A DNA stretch of 64,000 nucleotides from Tolypeutes matacus (Eukaryota; Chordata; Mammalia; Cingulata; Chlamyphoridae), in the NCBI GenBank assembly GCA_026826555.1, contig JAKSZT010037198.1, positions 6,681,775 to 6,745,774 of the forward strand. The letters run 5' to 3'. Below the pieces are notes generated by a model, which had not been told where the DNA came from, searched no databases, and saw only the letters and a program-made list of their open reading frames with translations. Numbering within the stretch: position 1 is the first letter of the stretch; each line of letters opens with the position of its first letter. This document shows, in pieces, positions 21,141 to 32,987 of this stretch. Position numbers and translations under genes: made by a program.

Positions 21141-22159
21141 TTCATGTGTTTTTTGGCCATTTGTATTTCTTCTTTGGAGAAATGTCTTAAGAGTTTTGCC
21201 CATTTTTTAATTGGGTCATTTGCCTTTTTATTGTTGAGTTGTAACATCTCTTTATATATCCTGGATATTAAATGCTTATCAGATATGTGATTTCCAAATA
21301 TTTTTTCCCATTGAGTTGGCTGCCTTTTTACCCTTTTGCAAAGTCCTGTGAGGTTCAAAAGTGTTTAATTTTGAGGAGGTCCCATTTATCTATTTTTTCT
21401 TTTGTTGCATGTGCTTTGGGTGTAAGGTCCAAGAAACCACCACCTACTACAAGGTTCTTTTGAAGTACTTTTTCTAGAATGTCTCAGGTCTGAGCTTCCT
21501 CATTAATAGTTTCTAATGGTTTAATTTTCTCCTTTATATATTAAACTTTGATCACTTCCTGTTTCTTTGTATGTTTTCTAATCTCTTGTTGAAACCTGGA
21601 CATTTTGATATTTTAGTGTGTTAACACTGGAATTTAGACTCTGAGGTGTCTGTTCCTTAAGCTTATATCTAGCTAGTGTTATGATAGAGCTTTCCTTCAT
21701 TGCCAGAAGCTAACAAAAAAAGGAAAAAAAGAAAAAAAAGAGGAAGAGAGGGGAGGGAGAAAACATCTTTCAGTCTTTGACCTGTGTATTTGCCTTTTGT
21801 CTGGAGCATGTTGCATGTAGCTCTAGGAGTTTCCCCTATTAGAGGGTTACAAATGTCTCTTCTTTCCTAGGAAACAGTTTCTTCATGGTTCCCCCCCCAT
21901 CCCTCCCTCCCCCAAGCACTGTGCTATACGTCCTACGGGCAGCAATTCCTTGCCCTAGGCAGTATGACTTGACTGCTCTCCTGCTGTGTTCTGTAGGAGA
22001 GCTCCAGAACTGACTTCTACACAAGGTCTGGGCTAGCAAATCTTTTAGGCCATAGCCAGACAGATTGGTCCAGACATACATGCCCCCATTTTGTGCACGA
22101 GGCTTACTCTGCTCCCTTTGGAACTGGAAGCATGGGGGGCGGGACCACTCAGGGTACCA

Positions 22160-23880
22160 CAATATCCTACTACTTTTTTTAAAAATATATATACATTTTT
22201 AATTTATTTTAAAAAGATACTTAGATTACATAAAATGTTATATATATATATAAAAGTAAGGGATTCCCATATGCCCCACTCCCCACACCTCCCACTTTTC
22301 CCCACATTAACAACTTCTCTCATTAGTGTACATTCATTGCAATTGATGAACACATTTTGGAGCATTGCCACTGAGCATGGATTATAGTTTACATTGTAGT
22401 TTACACTCTTTCCCACTCAATTCTGTAGGTTATGGCAGGATATATAATGGCCTGTATCTGTCATTGCATTGTCATTCAGTACACTTCCAAGTCCTGAAAT
22501 TGCCCCCATATTACACCTGTTTTTCCCTCTCCCTGACTTCAGCACCTCCAGTGGCCACTGTCTCCACATCCATGATATTTCTTCCATTGCTAGAATCACA
22601 ATAAATACATAGTAGAATACCAGTAAGTCTACTCTAGTCCGTATTTTATTCCCCAATCCTGAAGATTCTGGGTTGGTGATGCCCATTCCACCTCTAATTG
22701 AGAAGGGGCTTTGATCCCATATGGCTGATGGATGGGACTTTCTTGCTTGCAGTTGTACACTCTCTCTGTTCCTTGATGTGGTGGTTGTCCATCCTCACCT
22801 CCTTGGGTGAGTCTAATGAACTGGAGAGTAGGTGTTGCAACTCCACTGAGGCTCAGGGCCCGGCTGGCATATGGACAGCCCAGAGATTCAAGTCTCTTGC
22901 ACATACAATTACCAACTCCAACACCAACTATAGGTTCAAATAAAAGGGACAGAAGAGGCATGTGTAGAGAAGTCACATCTGAGTCCAACCCTATCACACT
23001 TGGGAGCACAAACTCCAAAGTAGGGCCCGCTGGTAAGGCATCAAACTCTGTAGCTATCTGTCATGACCATGAGACCTGGGTGTCTCCAGAACCCTCAGAT
23101 GCCCTACTATTTGGGGTAGTATCTACTTTGGCTGTCTATGAGATCCTGCTGAGATGTGCATAAGCGTTACCTCTCTGAAGACCTCCCGACTCACTTTGAA
23201 GTCCCTTAGTCGTATAAACTCATTTGTCTTTACCTTTTCCCCCTTTTATTCGAGGTCTTTTTCCAGTTGCATCACCAGGCAGTGCTTGGTAGTATTCCCT
23301 GGGTTCCAGGGAGGCTCATCCCTGGGAGTCATGTCCCATCCTGGGGGACAGTTAATGCATTTATTTGCTGAGTTTGGCTTAGAGGCCGCATTTGAGCAAC
23401 ATGGAGGCTCTCAGGAGATAACTCTTAGGCACACTACAACACTAGGCTAAGTTGCAGTTTCAAGAGCAAAGGCTCTTAAGCATAGTTGTTAATATCAAGG
23501 GCCCATAAATGGACCATCCTTCCTCTCTAGTCATTGCCCCTGTACTTGGGGGATTGTTCCTGTTCCATTAGAGAATGTGGCAGAGCTCCCCAAGATGGGA
23601 ATTCAATATTCTTTTGTTATATGACTCTCTACCCACTGTGGCAATGCCCCATGAACATTTTAACACATTTATATACCTTATATGTATGCCCAGGTGAACT
23701 TCCTCCCATGTATCCCCCATCTCCTACTGATTTTACGTAGTATTTTTCTTGATTCACCACTTGCCCTGTTACTGCAACCCTTTAACTGTTTCTGGAAAGA
23801 TGTTTCTGCTAATTCTTGCTGTTCAAAGCTTTTGTAAGGGGCTGGAGCCCTGAAGCATGTCACTCTGCCATCTTGATTGG
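22160..23880 (-). mobile_element. Unclassified retroelement-like repeat, long copy
   Basis: The core is related in sequence and order to 41650-42230 (shared TCCACCTC, GGGCT..GATCCCAT, GACTC/GAGTCCAA, CTCCAGAGCC-type blocks), so it is a dispersed family. A 129-codon open minus frame lies at 22629-23018. The right edge has CTGCCATCTTGATTGG, like an L1 5' end read in reverse; the left edge resembles an L1 3' UTR. A deleted L1 of an older armadillo family is my best guess, unproven. Confidence 0.45.
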
Positions 23881-24323
23881 GGTGGGGCTCCCAAATAATT
23901 TTTGATGTCCTGTAATGTTCAGGAGTTCTCCAGAAGTCATCTTTTCCATGGGCAGATTATGTGCACTGAACAGCCAGATAGCTCGTAGCTCCTCTGCCAG
24001 CCAAGCTTGGGTGTAGGGGAGTTCAACTTTGTACGCCAGCTGCTTGAGGTCTGATCCTTGGCAGCTGTGGATAATAGTATCTGCTTTGTCAGCTCCTGGC
24101 ATGCAGTGCACAAGCATTTGAATTCTTGGAGGTGGGTCTCACAGTACAGTTCCTTGGCACCCTAGCTGCTTTATTCTCTCCTGGGTTGGGGGTGTAGACT
24201 TATTGGTGGCTGCTCTGTGCCTCCCAAATGAGTTAAGAGACTTTATCCAAACAAATTCTCTCCTCTGCAAGAATGAATAAATGAAATGCCTCTTCAGAAA
24301 AAGGTTGAGAATGATGAGATTTT

Positions 24324-24530
24324 CTTTTCTTTTTAAAAAAAAATCAATTTTATTGGTACATATTAATAAAATGTCAAGTCCATCCAAAGTGTACAGTCAG
24401 TGGTATTTGGTATAATCACATAGTTGTGCATACATCAATTCAGTCATTACTAGAGCATTTTCATTATTACATTAACAAAAAAACCCCACCAAACTTGTCA
24501 CTTCTGTCAATCAGAGAGATTGAGAGGTAG
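24324..24530 (-). mobile_element. L1 3' UTR fragment
   Basis: ATCAATTTTATTGGTACATAT followed by CCATCCAAAGTGTACA, ATAATCACATAGTTGTGCAT and AGAGCATTTTCATTATT. The same 3' end type occurs at 33475-33660 and 53030-53250. Confidence 0.75.
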
Positions 24531-24804
24531 AGATTTTCTTAATAATAGAGAAAAGCAAGAACACGGATTGGAAGTTAAACCAAAATAATAAAACAGAACT
24601 GGAAACAAAAAAAAGTTGCAATGTAGTTAAAGGGAGCATCTAAGGGTATCTGAAAGGCGGGCAGCTGGGTGAATTTTGGCCACCAGCCCCCCCAAGATTT
24701 TTTTTTTTACCAAGTATGAGCTATGCAGGTGATACCAGCAGCAGTTATGCCTTATAGAAGAGGATGCCAAATTGGGAGCTATAGCTTATCTGTAATTGAA
24801 CAGT

Positions 24805-25050
24805 AGTCTTGCAACACAGCGTAGTGGCTAAGAGTATAGACTGTGGAGCCTGATGGCCAGGGTTGGAATCATGGCTTCACCACTTATTATCTGAATCTCT
24901 GTCTTAGTTTCCTGTCTGTAAAATGGAATAATATTAGTATGTACCTCTGAGTGTTATGGGGAAAATTAATGATTTAATACTCTGTATTAAGAACTTACTG
25001 GCACATTGTAAATAATATGTATTTGTTGCTGTTATTATGATGATCATTTA
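24805..25050 (+). repeat. MIR (ancient mammalian SINE)
   Basis: Ordered MIR landmarks: AGCGTAGTGGCTAAGAGTATAGACT, GGAGCCTGATGGCCAGGGTT, TTCACCACTTATTATCTG, TTAGTTTCCTGTCTGTAAAATGG, AATAATATTAGTATGTACCTC. A clear + strand MIR, diverged as expected for its age. Confidence 0.85.
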
Positions 25051-26720
25051 TTGATTTTAGGCTTTTGGGAATGAGTTAGTGTACATGAAAGAACCTGGTC
25101 TCACCTTTGCCAGTCAGTCTAAGATAATTCTTGCAATACTAACCTTGGAACTGAACAGCATCTCTTTGGGCATTTTTGATGGAGATTTGCTTGGGGAACA
25201 TAAATAGTACCTTTTATTTTTAGTAGTTGAGCCCTTAGCCCAGTAAATACTTGTCCATGTTGTCTGAATTATATTCCGTTTGAAAAATATTCAGTTTGCT
25301 CTTCTTGGAATGTAAATTTATTTAATACAATGAGATACTGTCCATAAATATGTGAACATCCTACTCTTAGGGATATCTTACAATCTGGAACATTCTGTGA
25401 TGCTATATTAAAGAAAGCCCTTTTGCATTGTCCAAAATAGAGTTCCAGATTGTGTGAAGTTCATTTGAAAGAATGAAAGCAATGTATACCTGCAATCAAT
25501 TTAATAATCTCAAAATTTTATTAAATGCTTTTTAAAATGTCTTTTGAAATCTTCCTTGTTCTCAGTATGTTATCAACAGATTTATATAATTTTTTAGAAC
25601 GATCAAATGTGCCCTTGCTTTTCTTTTAGAGTATATTACAGGTTTTTAAAATAAGTTTTACTAAATAGTGTTTTTTGCATACCTTATAGTTACGGTCCGC
25701 TTATGATGAAATTGTGGTATTTGCTTATATAAGTTTTAATAGAAAAGCTGTTAACCCAGCCAGTTTATTCTAAACTCACTTGAAAAGGCAGTTGTTTCAC
25801 TGAGGTATCTTATCTTCAAAGTCCTTGAAAAAATAGCAGTTAATAGAACTTTTTTTTTTTTTTAAAGTCCCTTCTAGAGAAGGTCTTTGTGGTTTAATCA
25901 AGTTGGTGTATTTTACTGATTTACTGTCCTTATACTACAAATAGTTTAGGCTATTTTTGTACTTTAATCTAGGAAGCCTTATATGACATTTTGCTGATTT
26001 TGTTTTTAAAGAGATTAAGAAAAGTGGCACTAGTTCTTACCTATGTAAAAATCTGCATCTTTTAATTTGCTTTGAATAAGGTAAGATAAATATGGGTTTT
26101 TAAAATTGGGACTGCAAAGATTGAAATAACCTGGTGCTTCCTGAAGTTCAAGAACCTGAGATATGTATGTTTGAGTTCCTACTGGATTATTTTTAGAATA
26201 TCTTGCTCTTGTCTGTTTCTATTCTAAGAATTTTCTTGGAACCTGTTTCAGGGTAGTAGAACTCTTGGGGATGGAGAATGATAGAGGGAATGGAACACAT
26301 GTGTAAACTGAATTCCTGTGGTCTGGCAACCGGGTGTTTGTTGTAGAAGCATTCCTATTTACTACACATAGCTCTGTTTCTAGAAAAGAGGACATGGAAT
26401 TTTCCCATATGACAGTATATTGGTTGAAGGTGTTGATTTTTATAATCTAGTTTTCATGCCCTAGTAATTTTTACAATTCAGTGATCATAACAGTTTTTAA
26501 GGGTGCTACTGATTAATTTGATAACTTTTTACCTTGTTTTATGAGTTTACTATCTTCAGAAGTTTTATGCAAAATTAATAGAATTTGTCTGTTAAATTAT
26601 ACATCCTGTTAACTTCATATGTATTTTCTGAGCTCTGTTTTCCCAGAGGATCTTAGTAACATTGCCCCCCATCCCCTGTGCTTATTCTGTAAAATCCCAG
26701 TTTTTATTTTGAAAAGTTTT
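25051..26720. other. Unique intronic sequence
   Basis: The longest repeat-poor part of intron 1 after 6-9 kb. No coding frame or RNA gene recognised. Confidence 0.5.
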
Positions 26721-26721
26721 T

Positions 26722-26936
26722 CTTTTTTGAAGTACCAGGGCCAGAGATTGAACCCAGGACTTCATGTGGGAAGCCGGTGCTCAACCACTGAGCCACATCT
26801 GCTCCCCTGAGTTGACATTTTCATTTGTTTGCTTGTTTTTTTTTGTTTGTTTGTTTGTTTGATTTTAGGAGGCACCTGGAACCAAACCTGGGACCTCCCA
26901 TGTGGGAAGGAGGCACTCAGCTGCTTGAGCCACATC
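26722..26936 (-). mobile_element. DAS-type SINE, dimer
   Basis: Two reverse tRNA-like heads: 26725-26806 (GAGATTGAACCCAGG, CTCAACCACTGAGCCACATCTGCTCCCC) and 26868-26936 (GGAACCAAACCTGGG, GCTTGAGCCACATC), separated by TG/TTTG-rich sequence. Same dimer class as 51483-51688. Confidence 0.75.
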
Positions 26937-27171
26937 TTTTTTATTTTTTTGCTGGGCGTCTTAAACATTAGGACATTTTTGATTAACAGGAATTCAGAGT
27001 GTTAGGGCTAAGAGCCACACTGAGAGAAAAAAAGCTAGTCTGAATTTAAGTAAGCATCTTTGTTCATATGTCCTTGGGCCATTATTTATAGCTTAATCAC
27101 CTAGCCATTTACATATGGGATGTTTATACTGAAAATTGATGATTGGAATGGGGATATAAAATCTTAATGTT

Positions 27172-27264
27172 CGGGGGCGGATGTGGCTCAAATGGTTGGG
27201 CGTCCGTCTGCCATATGGAGGGACCTGGGTTCGATCCCTGGGACCTCCCGGTAAAATAAAAAAA

Positions 27265-27300
<36 letters not shown>

Positions 27301-27639
27301 GAAGGCGCATGGGCTGCCAGGCTCTGTGTGCCAGTGAGCCGCCAGGCCCCGGGAGCCATGCAGCAAGATGATGACGTAACAGGGGAGAGACAAGGCGAGA
27401 TGCTCCCAGAGCTCTGAAAACCAGGAACCGAAGTGGTGCAGGTTGCAGAACACCTCTCTCCTACATCGGAGGTCTCCAGTATTGAATCCTGGTGAAGACT
27501 GGAGGAGGAGGATGGGAGGAGATGGCAGGAGACAGACACAGAGAATTACCCAGCGAATGGACACAAAACAGCAAAATGGGGAAGGGGGGTTTAAAATGGA
27601 TAAAGTAAATAAATAAATCTTAAAAAAAAAAAAAAAAAA
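27172..27639 (+). mobile_element. Composite DAS SINE, full length, reference-like copy
   Basis: On +: head GGGGGCGGATGTGGCTCAAA with B box GGTTCGATCCC, A-rich (TG)n(TA)n spacer, GCGCATGGGCTGCCAGG, GATGATGACGTAACAGGGG, a second tRNA-like module (GAACCGAAGTGGTGCAGG ... ATTGAATCCTGG), GGAGGAGATGGCAGGAG, then a tail with AAATAAATAAATC and poly(A). TSD AAAATCTTAATGTT at 27158-27171 and 27640-27653. Confidence 0.9.
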
Positions 27640-27653
27640 AAAATCTTAATGTT

Positions 27654-28320
27654 TATACTGAGGCAGTGGATTAGTAAAATTTTAATGATTTGAAATATAA
27701 AAAAAAGGGATGTTTGGTTTTACTGATGGACAAGTGAGGATTTAGGTATATCACACCAAAATGATGTTTAGTTGCAATAGCAACGCTATAAAGAACAAAA
27801 GTCTTTTATAAATTAAAAAAACAAACCATGACATCCATTTAATTTGAGTAAGTATATTCCTGTACATGCAGGTTTTCATCACCAGATGGCACTCTTATAA
27901 GGGGAAACTCTCATTTTTTTATATTTAATGTACCTAGATTATTTTTATAAACTTAGTTCAAAGATGAATGAGAAAAGGATCACATAATTCAATAAAAATC
28001 AGTACTGTTTGGAAATCTGTGAATATAAACTATGAGCGATAATTTATTTTAAGGTATTACCCTAGGAATACTGCTCAGCCAGACAGGTTTTGATTGGATG
28101 CTTAACTTTAGGTACATAAGATATAATTACACTGCTAGAGGTGATTTTAGAAACAATCAAGTAGTCTTTCACTTCAGAAATATTAATAGGGAATACAGTT
28201 AATACCACTGAATTGTAAGTTTGAAAGTGGTTAAAATGGGAAATTTTATGTTTTATATATATTACCACAATTTAAAAAAAAAAACAAACCATAGAATTAT
28301 ACAACAAAAAGTGTAGACCC
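27654..28320. other. Unique intronic sequence with short L1 3' trace
   Basis: 28170-28280 has an L1M 3' remnant in + (ACTGAATTGTAAGTTTG, AAATTTTATGTTTTATAT). Otherwise no feature. Confidence 0.45.
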
Positions 28321-28329
28321 TAATGTCTT

Positions 28330-28511
28330 TTTTTTTTTTTTAAGATTTTATTTATTTATTCATTTATCCCCCCCTTGCTGCTTGTGCTCGCTGGGTCAGC
28401 TAACCACGCCGTGCGGGCGGGCTTGCCTTCACCAGGAGGCCCTGGGAACCGAACCCGGGGCCTCCCATATGGTAAACAGGAGCCCTGCTGATTGAGCCAC
28501 AGCCGCCTCCC
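28330..28511 (-). mobile_element. DAS-III-type SINE
   Basis: Full minus copy (poly(T), C7, CACGCCGTGCGGGCGGGC, head ending GATTGAGCCACAGCCGCCTCCC). The TSD is not clear because both flanks are T-rich. Confidence 0.88.
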
Positions 28512-29410
28512 TTTTTTTACTTTTTATATTGAAATAATTTCAAACTTTCAGGACAATTACAAAAATAATACAAACCCCATACAGAGAACTCCAGAACTCC
28601 AGCATAGTCCCAGATCACCAACATTAAATGTTTGTCACATTTGTCATATCCATCCATCCATCCATCCACCCACCCACCCACCTACCTACCTACCTACCTA
28701 TCTCTTTAAACATTTGAAAGTAGGTTGTATACCTTAAAGTACAGTTATCAAGTTCAAGAAATTTAACATTGATATTAAGCTTACAATCTATAGTCCCAGT
28801 TTTTTCAATTGTCCTAATAATGTCCTTTTAGGCATTTTCTCCTCAAATCCAATCCAGGTTCATGCATTGCATTTAATTGTCATTGTATCTTTAGTCTCTC
28901 TCTTAAATTGTAGAAACATATGCCACATAAAATTTCCCATCTCAGCTACTCCCAAGCATACAATTCATTGAGATTAATCACGTTCACAATGTTATGCTAT
29001 CATAACCCCCATCAATTTCCAAAACTTCCTCATCATCCTAAACAGAAGCCTTGTACCCGTTATGCATTAACTCCATTTTTCTCCCCTCTTCCTTGCTCTG
29101 GTAACATTCTACTTTCTATGTCTATGTATTTGCATATTCTAACTATTTCATATGAGTGGAATTACACAATATCTGTCACTTTGTGTCTGACTTATTTCTG
29201 GCAACATGATAAACTCTGGACTTCAGTTAATAAAATAATTCTAATAGTATTGGTTCATCAATTATAACAAATGTACCACACTAATGCAAAATGTTAATAG
29301 TAGGGAAAACTTTGTGGGTGGGTAGGGGGTAGGTATATGGGTACTTTGTACTTTCTGCATAATTTTTCTGTAAATCTATAACTGTCTTAAAAAAATGAAG
29401 TCTATTAAAA
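28512..29410. mobile_element. Old L1 3' fragments, both orientations
   Basis: 28512-29200 holds reverse L1 3' text (TTCAGGACAATTACAAAAATA, CCCAGATCACCAACATTAAA, GGAATTACACAATATCTGTC). 29205-29400 holds + strand L1 3' text (CTGGACTTCAGTTAATAAAA, CAAATGTACCACACTAATGC). A compound simple repeat lies at 28650-28702. Confidence 0.55.
28650..28702. repeat. Compound tetranucleotide microsatellite
   Basis: (CATC)n passes into (CACC)n and then (CTAC)n, one step of point change each, as expected from slippage after substitution. Confidence 0.9.
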
Positions 29411-30809
29411 AATACTAATATATTTTATATTTGTATAATGCTTTGCAGGTAAAAATGTGCATTTATTCCTTAACTCAGATAGTTCTAAGAAAATTAATAT
29501 AACTATGGCAAACAATTACCCCTGTCCCATAAAATATACCAATATAATAAAAACAACCCAAACCAGCATAATCTCAGAGTTGTTAGGGTGTACTCATTAT
29601 GACTCAGTATGATTGAGAAGTAGATTCAGATACAGTAAAAAGTTTTAAAACCAACATATTATTGGCATATGTGCAGTGTTGTAGTTAAATAAGTACGATT
29701 CAGACACCTAACATGGGAAAAAGCTTGTCAGACCTTTTTTTTTTTCTTTATTATTATTATTTTAGCTGAAATAGCTTCAGGGATGTAATTTTTCTTGTGA
29801 TATCTGTATAGGTGTAATTAACTACGGTTGTTTTTACTCTGATTTAGCTTAAGATGTGCAGATCCAAAAGGTAAAAGAAATTATCTCGTAATTCAATACC
29901 ATGAAACTTTATCTAGAAATGCTAGTATGATGTCATTAATCTTAAAAGTATAAGGTTTATAAATACGGGAACATTGTACCACATATGAACGCTTGCTTTG
30001 AGGTCTCTATAATTGATCCAGAAAAAAAGAATTCATTGTCTTTTTGGAATAATTGGTTCTGCTATGATTTGGTCTTTTTTGGATCAGTCTTAATTTCTAA
30101 ATGTTGCCAGGTTCTATAGGAAGTCATTTCAACACATTTATTACATCTCATATTGGCACTTACTGAGTGAGGGGAATAAAACAAAATAAGTTTCTTGTCT
30201 TCCCTTGTTTATAATATTAAGGTTAGGAAGGCAAGTCATATATAGAAGTAATAGAGAATAGGCATGCTAAAATATAAATGCATATAAGTATTGTAGAATT
30301 CAAAGGGAAGTAATATATAAAAAGTGTTAGGAAATGTAATCCTAGAGACCTGGGACCTGTTTTGGAACATTTTGAATTGACATTCATAGAAACTTAAGGG
30401 CTTGTAGTATGATCTAACCTATTTGAGTTATTTTACCTACAGGTTATGCCAAAAATTAAAATGATCCAGAAGCTTCCCCCTTCACATTCTGTCTCCAGAA
30501 ACTTTGCACTTTAATTTTTTATGTTTTAGTATTTTATCAGAAGTGATTTTTCTTTTTTAAGGGGATGTTTTCCAAGAATGCATTCCTTTGAAATAATTTT
30601 TATTAAAAATACTGAGTGGTTAGAACAGAACACCTAATCGTAGATGTTGACAATTGTAATATGTATTGTGATTTCTGAGATTTTATAATATGAGAAAATG
30701 TGTCTGTGATCAATGATGTATAGTTTTTATAAATTATACATAACTATAAAATTGTATGGATTAGATAATACTAACTCCAAACCAGAATTTTGTGTTTATT
30801 CTTTCCTTT
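29411..30809. other. Unique intronic sequence
   Basis: A/T-rich, with no gene or clear repeat. Confidence 0.45.
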
Positions 30810-30965
30810 ATAGTATTTAAAAAAAAAAATATTGTGGTGAAGTATATATACCATAAAAATTATCATTTTAACCATTTTTAAGTGTACAGTTTTGTGACAT
30901 TAATTATATTCACAATGTTGTAGAACGATCAACACTGTTTCCAAATAGATAAACACCCAATTGGT
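30810..30965 (-). mobile_element. Old L1 3' fragment
   Basis: GAAGTATATATACCATAAAA, ACCATTTTTAAGTGTACAG and CACAATGTTGTAGAACGATCA are reverse L1M 3' end text, paralogous to 13850-14200. Confidence 0.65.
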
Positions 30966-31019
30966 AATTGTATATGTATGTGTTTTTATTTATTTATTTA
31001 TTTATTTTTATTTTTATTT

Positions 31020-31210
31020 TTTTGTGAGTTTCATAGTGAGGGTTTATTTTGGGGTAAAAGCTTACAGTTCCAAGGCGGTAAAAAGTCCAGCTCAAGGCAC
31101 CATAAGAGGTGCTTTCTCACCAAAGTCAGTTGCCATGTGTTGAAGCAAGATGGCAGCCAATCTCTGGCTGGGCTCTGCCTTCCCCTCCAGGCTCACCCAT
31201 GTGTATGTGT
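31020..31210 (-). repeat. LTR-like repeat fragment (same family as 55395 and 57586)
   Basis: GGGTTTATTTTGGGGTAAAAGCTTACAG, CTCAAGGCACCATAAGAGGTGC and AGCAAGATGGC recur in 57640-57780, and the reverse of the first block is at about 56330. Confidence 0.65.
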
Positions 31211-31218
31211 TTTAAACT

Positions 31219-31800
31219 TTTTATTGTGCAGGCATATCTTTTTTCTTTTTTAGATTTATTTTATTATTTATTACCCCCCCACACCATTATTTGCACTCAC
31301 TGTCTGCTCTGTGTCTGTTTGTTGTGTGCTCATCGTCTTTTTAGGAGGCACTGGGAACTGAACCCGGGACCTCCCATGTGGGAGGGAGGTGCCCAGTGGC
31401 TTGAGCCCCCTCGACTCCCTGCTTGTTGTGTCTCATTGTGTTTCCTTGTTGTGTCTCTTCGTTGCATCATCTTGTTGCACCCACCCGTCGCGGCAGCTCA
31501 CTGTCTTGCTTGTCTTCTTTAAGGAGGCACCAGGAACTGAACCTGGGACCTCCCATGTGGTAGATGGGCGCCCACTGCTTGAGCCACATCTGTTGTCCCA
31601 GGCATATCTTGAAGAGATGGTTCAGTTCCAGACCAACACAATAAAGCAAATATCTCATGTTCGGTTTTTCAGTGACTATAAAAGTTATGTTTACATTTAT
31701 CAACTAAGTTTATATAGTATTCTAAATCCTTTGTTGTCATTTCAACAATGTTCAGAGCATCTTCACTAGGAGTAGATTCCCTCTCAAGAAAGTACTTTAT
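31219..31800 (+). mobile_element. Tigger-type DNA transposon fragment
   Basis: GCAGGCATATCTTGAAGAGATGG, GTTCCAGACCAACACAATAAAGC and TATAAAAGTTATGTTTACA match the Tigger1 terminal inverted repeat and inner sequence. CAATGTTCAGAGCATCTTCAC continues it at 31747-31770. A DAS SINE sits in the terminal repeat, so 31241-31598 is not Tigger. No transposase frame survives. Confidence 0.75.
31241..31598 (-). mobile_element. Composite-class DAS SINE (two heads)
   Basis: Minus copy with two reverse heads (GGGAACTGAACCCGGGACC at about 31350 and GGAACTGAACCTGGGACC at about 31533), a TGTGTCTCATTGTGTTTCC spacer and a TTTATTTTATTATTTATT tail. TSD CAGGCATATCTT at 31229-31240 and 31599-31610, inside the Tigger terminus. 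Confidence 0.85.
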
Positions 31801-31820
31801 TTATTTCTGCTCTGATCTTT

Positions 31821-32236
31821 TTTTTTTTAAAGACTTATTTTATTTAGTTATTCTATCCCGCCCCCCCACCCTTGTTGTTTGCTCTTGCTGTCTGCTCTCT
31901 GTGTCCATTTGTTGTGTGCTCTCTGTGTCTGCTCATCTTCTCTTTAGGAGGCACTGGGAACTGAACCTGGGACCTCCCATGTGGGAGAGTGCTGCTCAAT
32001 TGCTTGCCACCTCTGCTCCCTCCTTTGTGTTTCCTCTCATTGTGTTTCCTCTTTGTGTCTCCTTGTGTTTCCTCTTTGTGTCTCCTTGTTGCGTCATCTT
32101 GTTGCATCAGCTCACTGCGCCAGCCCATCGTGCCAGCTCACTGTCTTGCACTTCTCCAGGAGGCACTGGGAACTGAACCCGGGACCTCCCATGTGGTAGT
32201 TGGGAGCTCAGTCAATTGAGCCACATCCACTTCCCA
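31821..32236 (-). mobile_element. Composite-class DAS SINE (two heads)
   Basis: As the 31241 copy, with heads at about 31950-32020 and 32158-32236 and an expanded TGTGTTTCCTCTTTGTGTC spacer. TSD TGCTCTGATCTTT at 31808-31820 and 32237-32249; the target is L1 ORF2. Confidence 0.85.
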
Positions 32237-32987
32237 TGCTCTGATCTTTATTTCATTCCTGTGCTTGCTTTGGGAATAGTTTGCTGTTCATTTTCTAGTT
32301 CCTCCAGCTGTGTAGTTAGGTTATTGATTTTAGCTCTCTCTTCTTTTTTAATGTAAGCCTTGAGAGGGCCATACATTTCCCTCTCGCACTGCCTTCGCTG
32401 CATCCCATAGATTCTGATATCTTGTGTTCTTGTTGTCATTTGTCTTGAGATATTGATTGATTTCTCTTGTAATTTCTTCTTTGACCCACTGATTATTTAA
32501 GACTGTGTTGTTTAATCTCCATATATTTGTGAGTTTTCCCTTTTTCTGCCTGTTTTTGATTTCTAGCTTTATTCCATTATGGTTAGAGAAAGTGCTTTGT
32601 ATAATTTCAATCTTTTAAAATTTATTGAGATCGGTTTTGTGACCCAGTGTATGGTCTATTCTGGAGAAAGATCTATGAGCACTTGAAAAGAATGTATAAT
32701 ACTTGCTGTTTTGGGGTGCAGTGTTCTGTACATGTCTGATAGGTTTAGTTCATTTATCGTATTATTCAAGTTCTCTGTTTCTTTATCGATCCTCTGCCCA
32801 GATGTTCTATCCAATGATGAGATGGTGTATTGAAATCTCCAACTATTATTGTAGAGATGTGTATTTCTCCCTTCAGTTTGTTCGGTGTTTGCTTCATGTA
32901 ATTTGGTGCATCCTGGTTAGGTGCATATACATTTAGATTGTTATTTCTTCCTGGTGAATTACCCCTTTTAGTAATATATAATATCCT
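32237..32987 (-). pseudogene. L1 ORF2 endonuclease-side fragment
   Basis: Reverse L1 ORF2 and inter-ORF text (TTCATTCCTGTGCTTGCTTTGG, AGATTCTGATATCTTGTGTTC, ACTATTATTGTAGAG). It is paralogous to 36380-37260 of the larger L1, so it is a separate copy or a duplicated piece. Broken. Confidence 0.7.

Larger units (their letters stand above)
19957..21440 (-). mobile_element. L1 ORF2 C-terminal/3' fragment, split by two SINEs
   Basis: L1 3' UTR from AATCAAACAATATGTTAC at 19970, then ORF2 C-terminal coding at 20145-20660 and 21141-21440. Landmarks are [25 protein letters not shown]-region remnants and KTTMRY. Frames are broken. Insertions: an unusual SINE at 20021-20128 and a composite SINE at 20667-21140. 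Confidence 0.85.

Noticed and set aside
20737..21210. 157-codon frame and other long frames over SINEs
   Set aside because: They are translations of composite SINE DNA, recurring with variations at each copy.
28650..28702. Short tandem units as a CRISPR-like array
   Set aside because: They are tetranucleotide slippage repeats with no spacers, in a mammalian genome.
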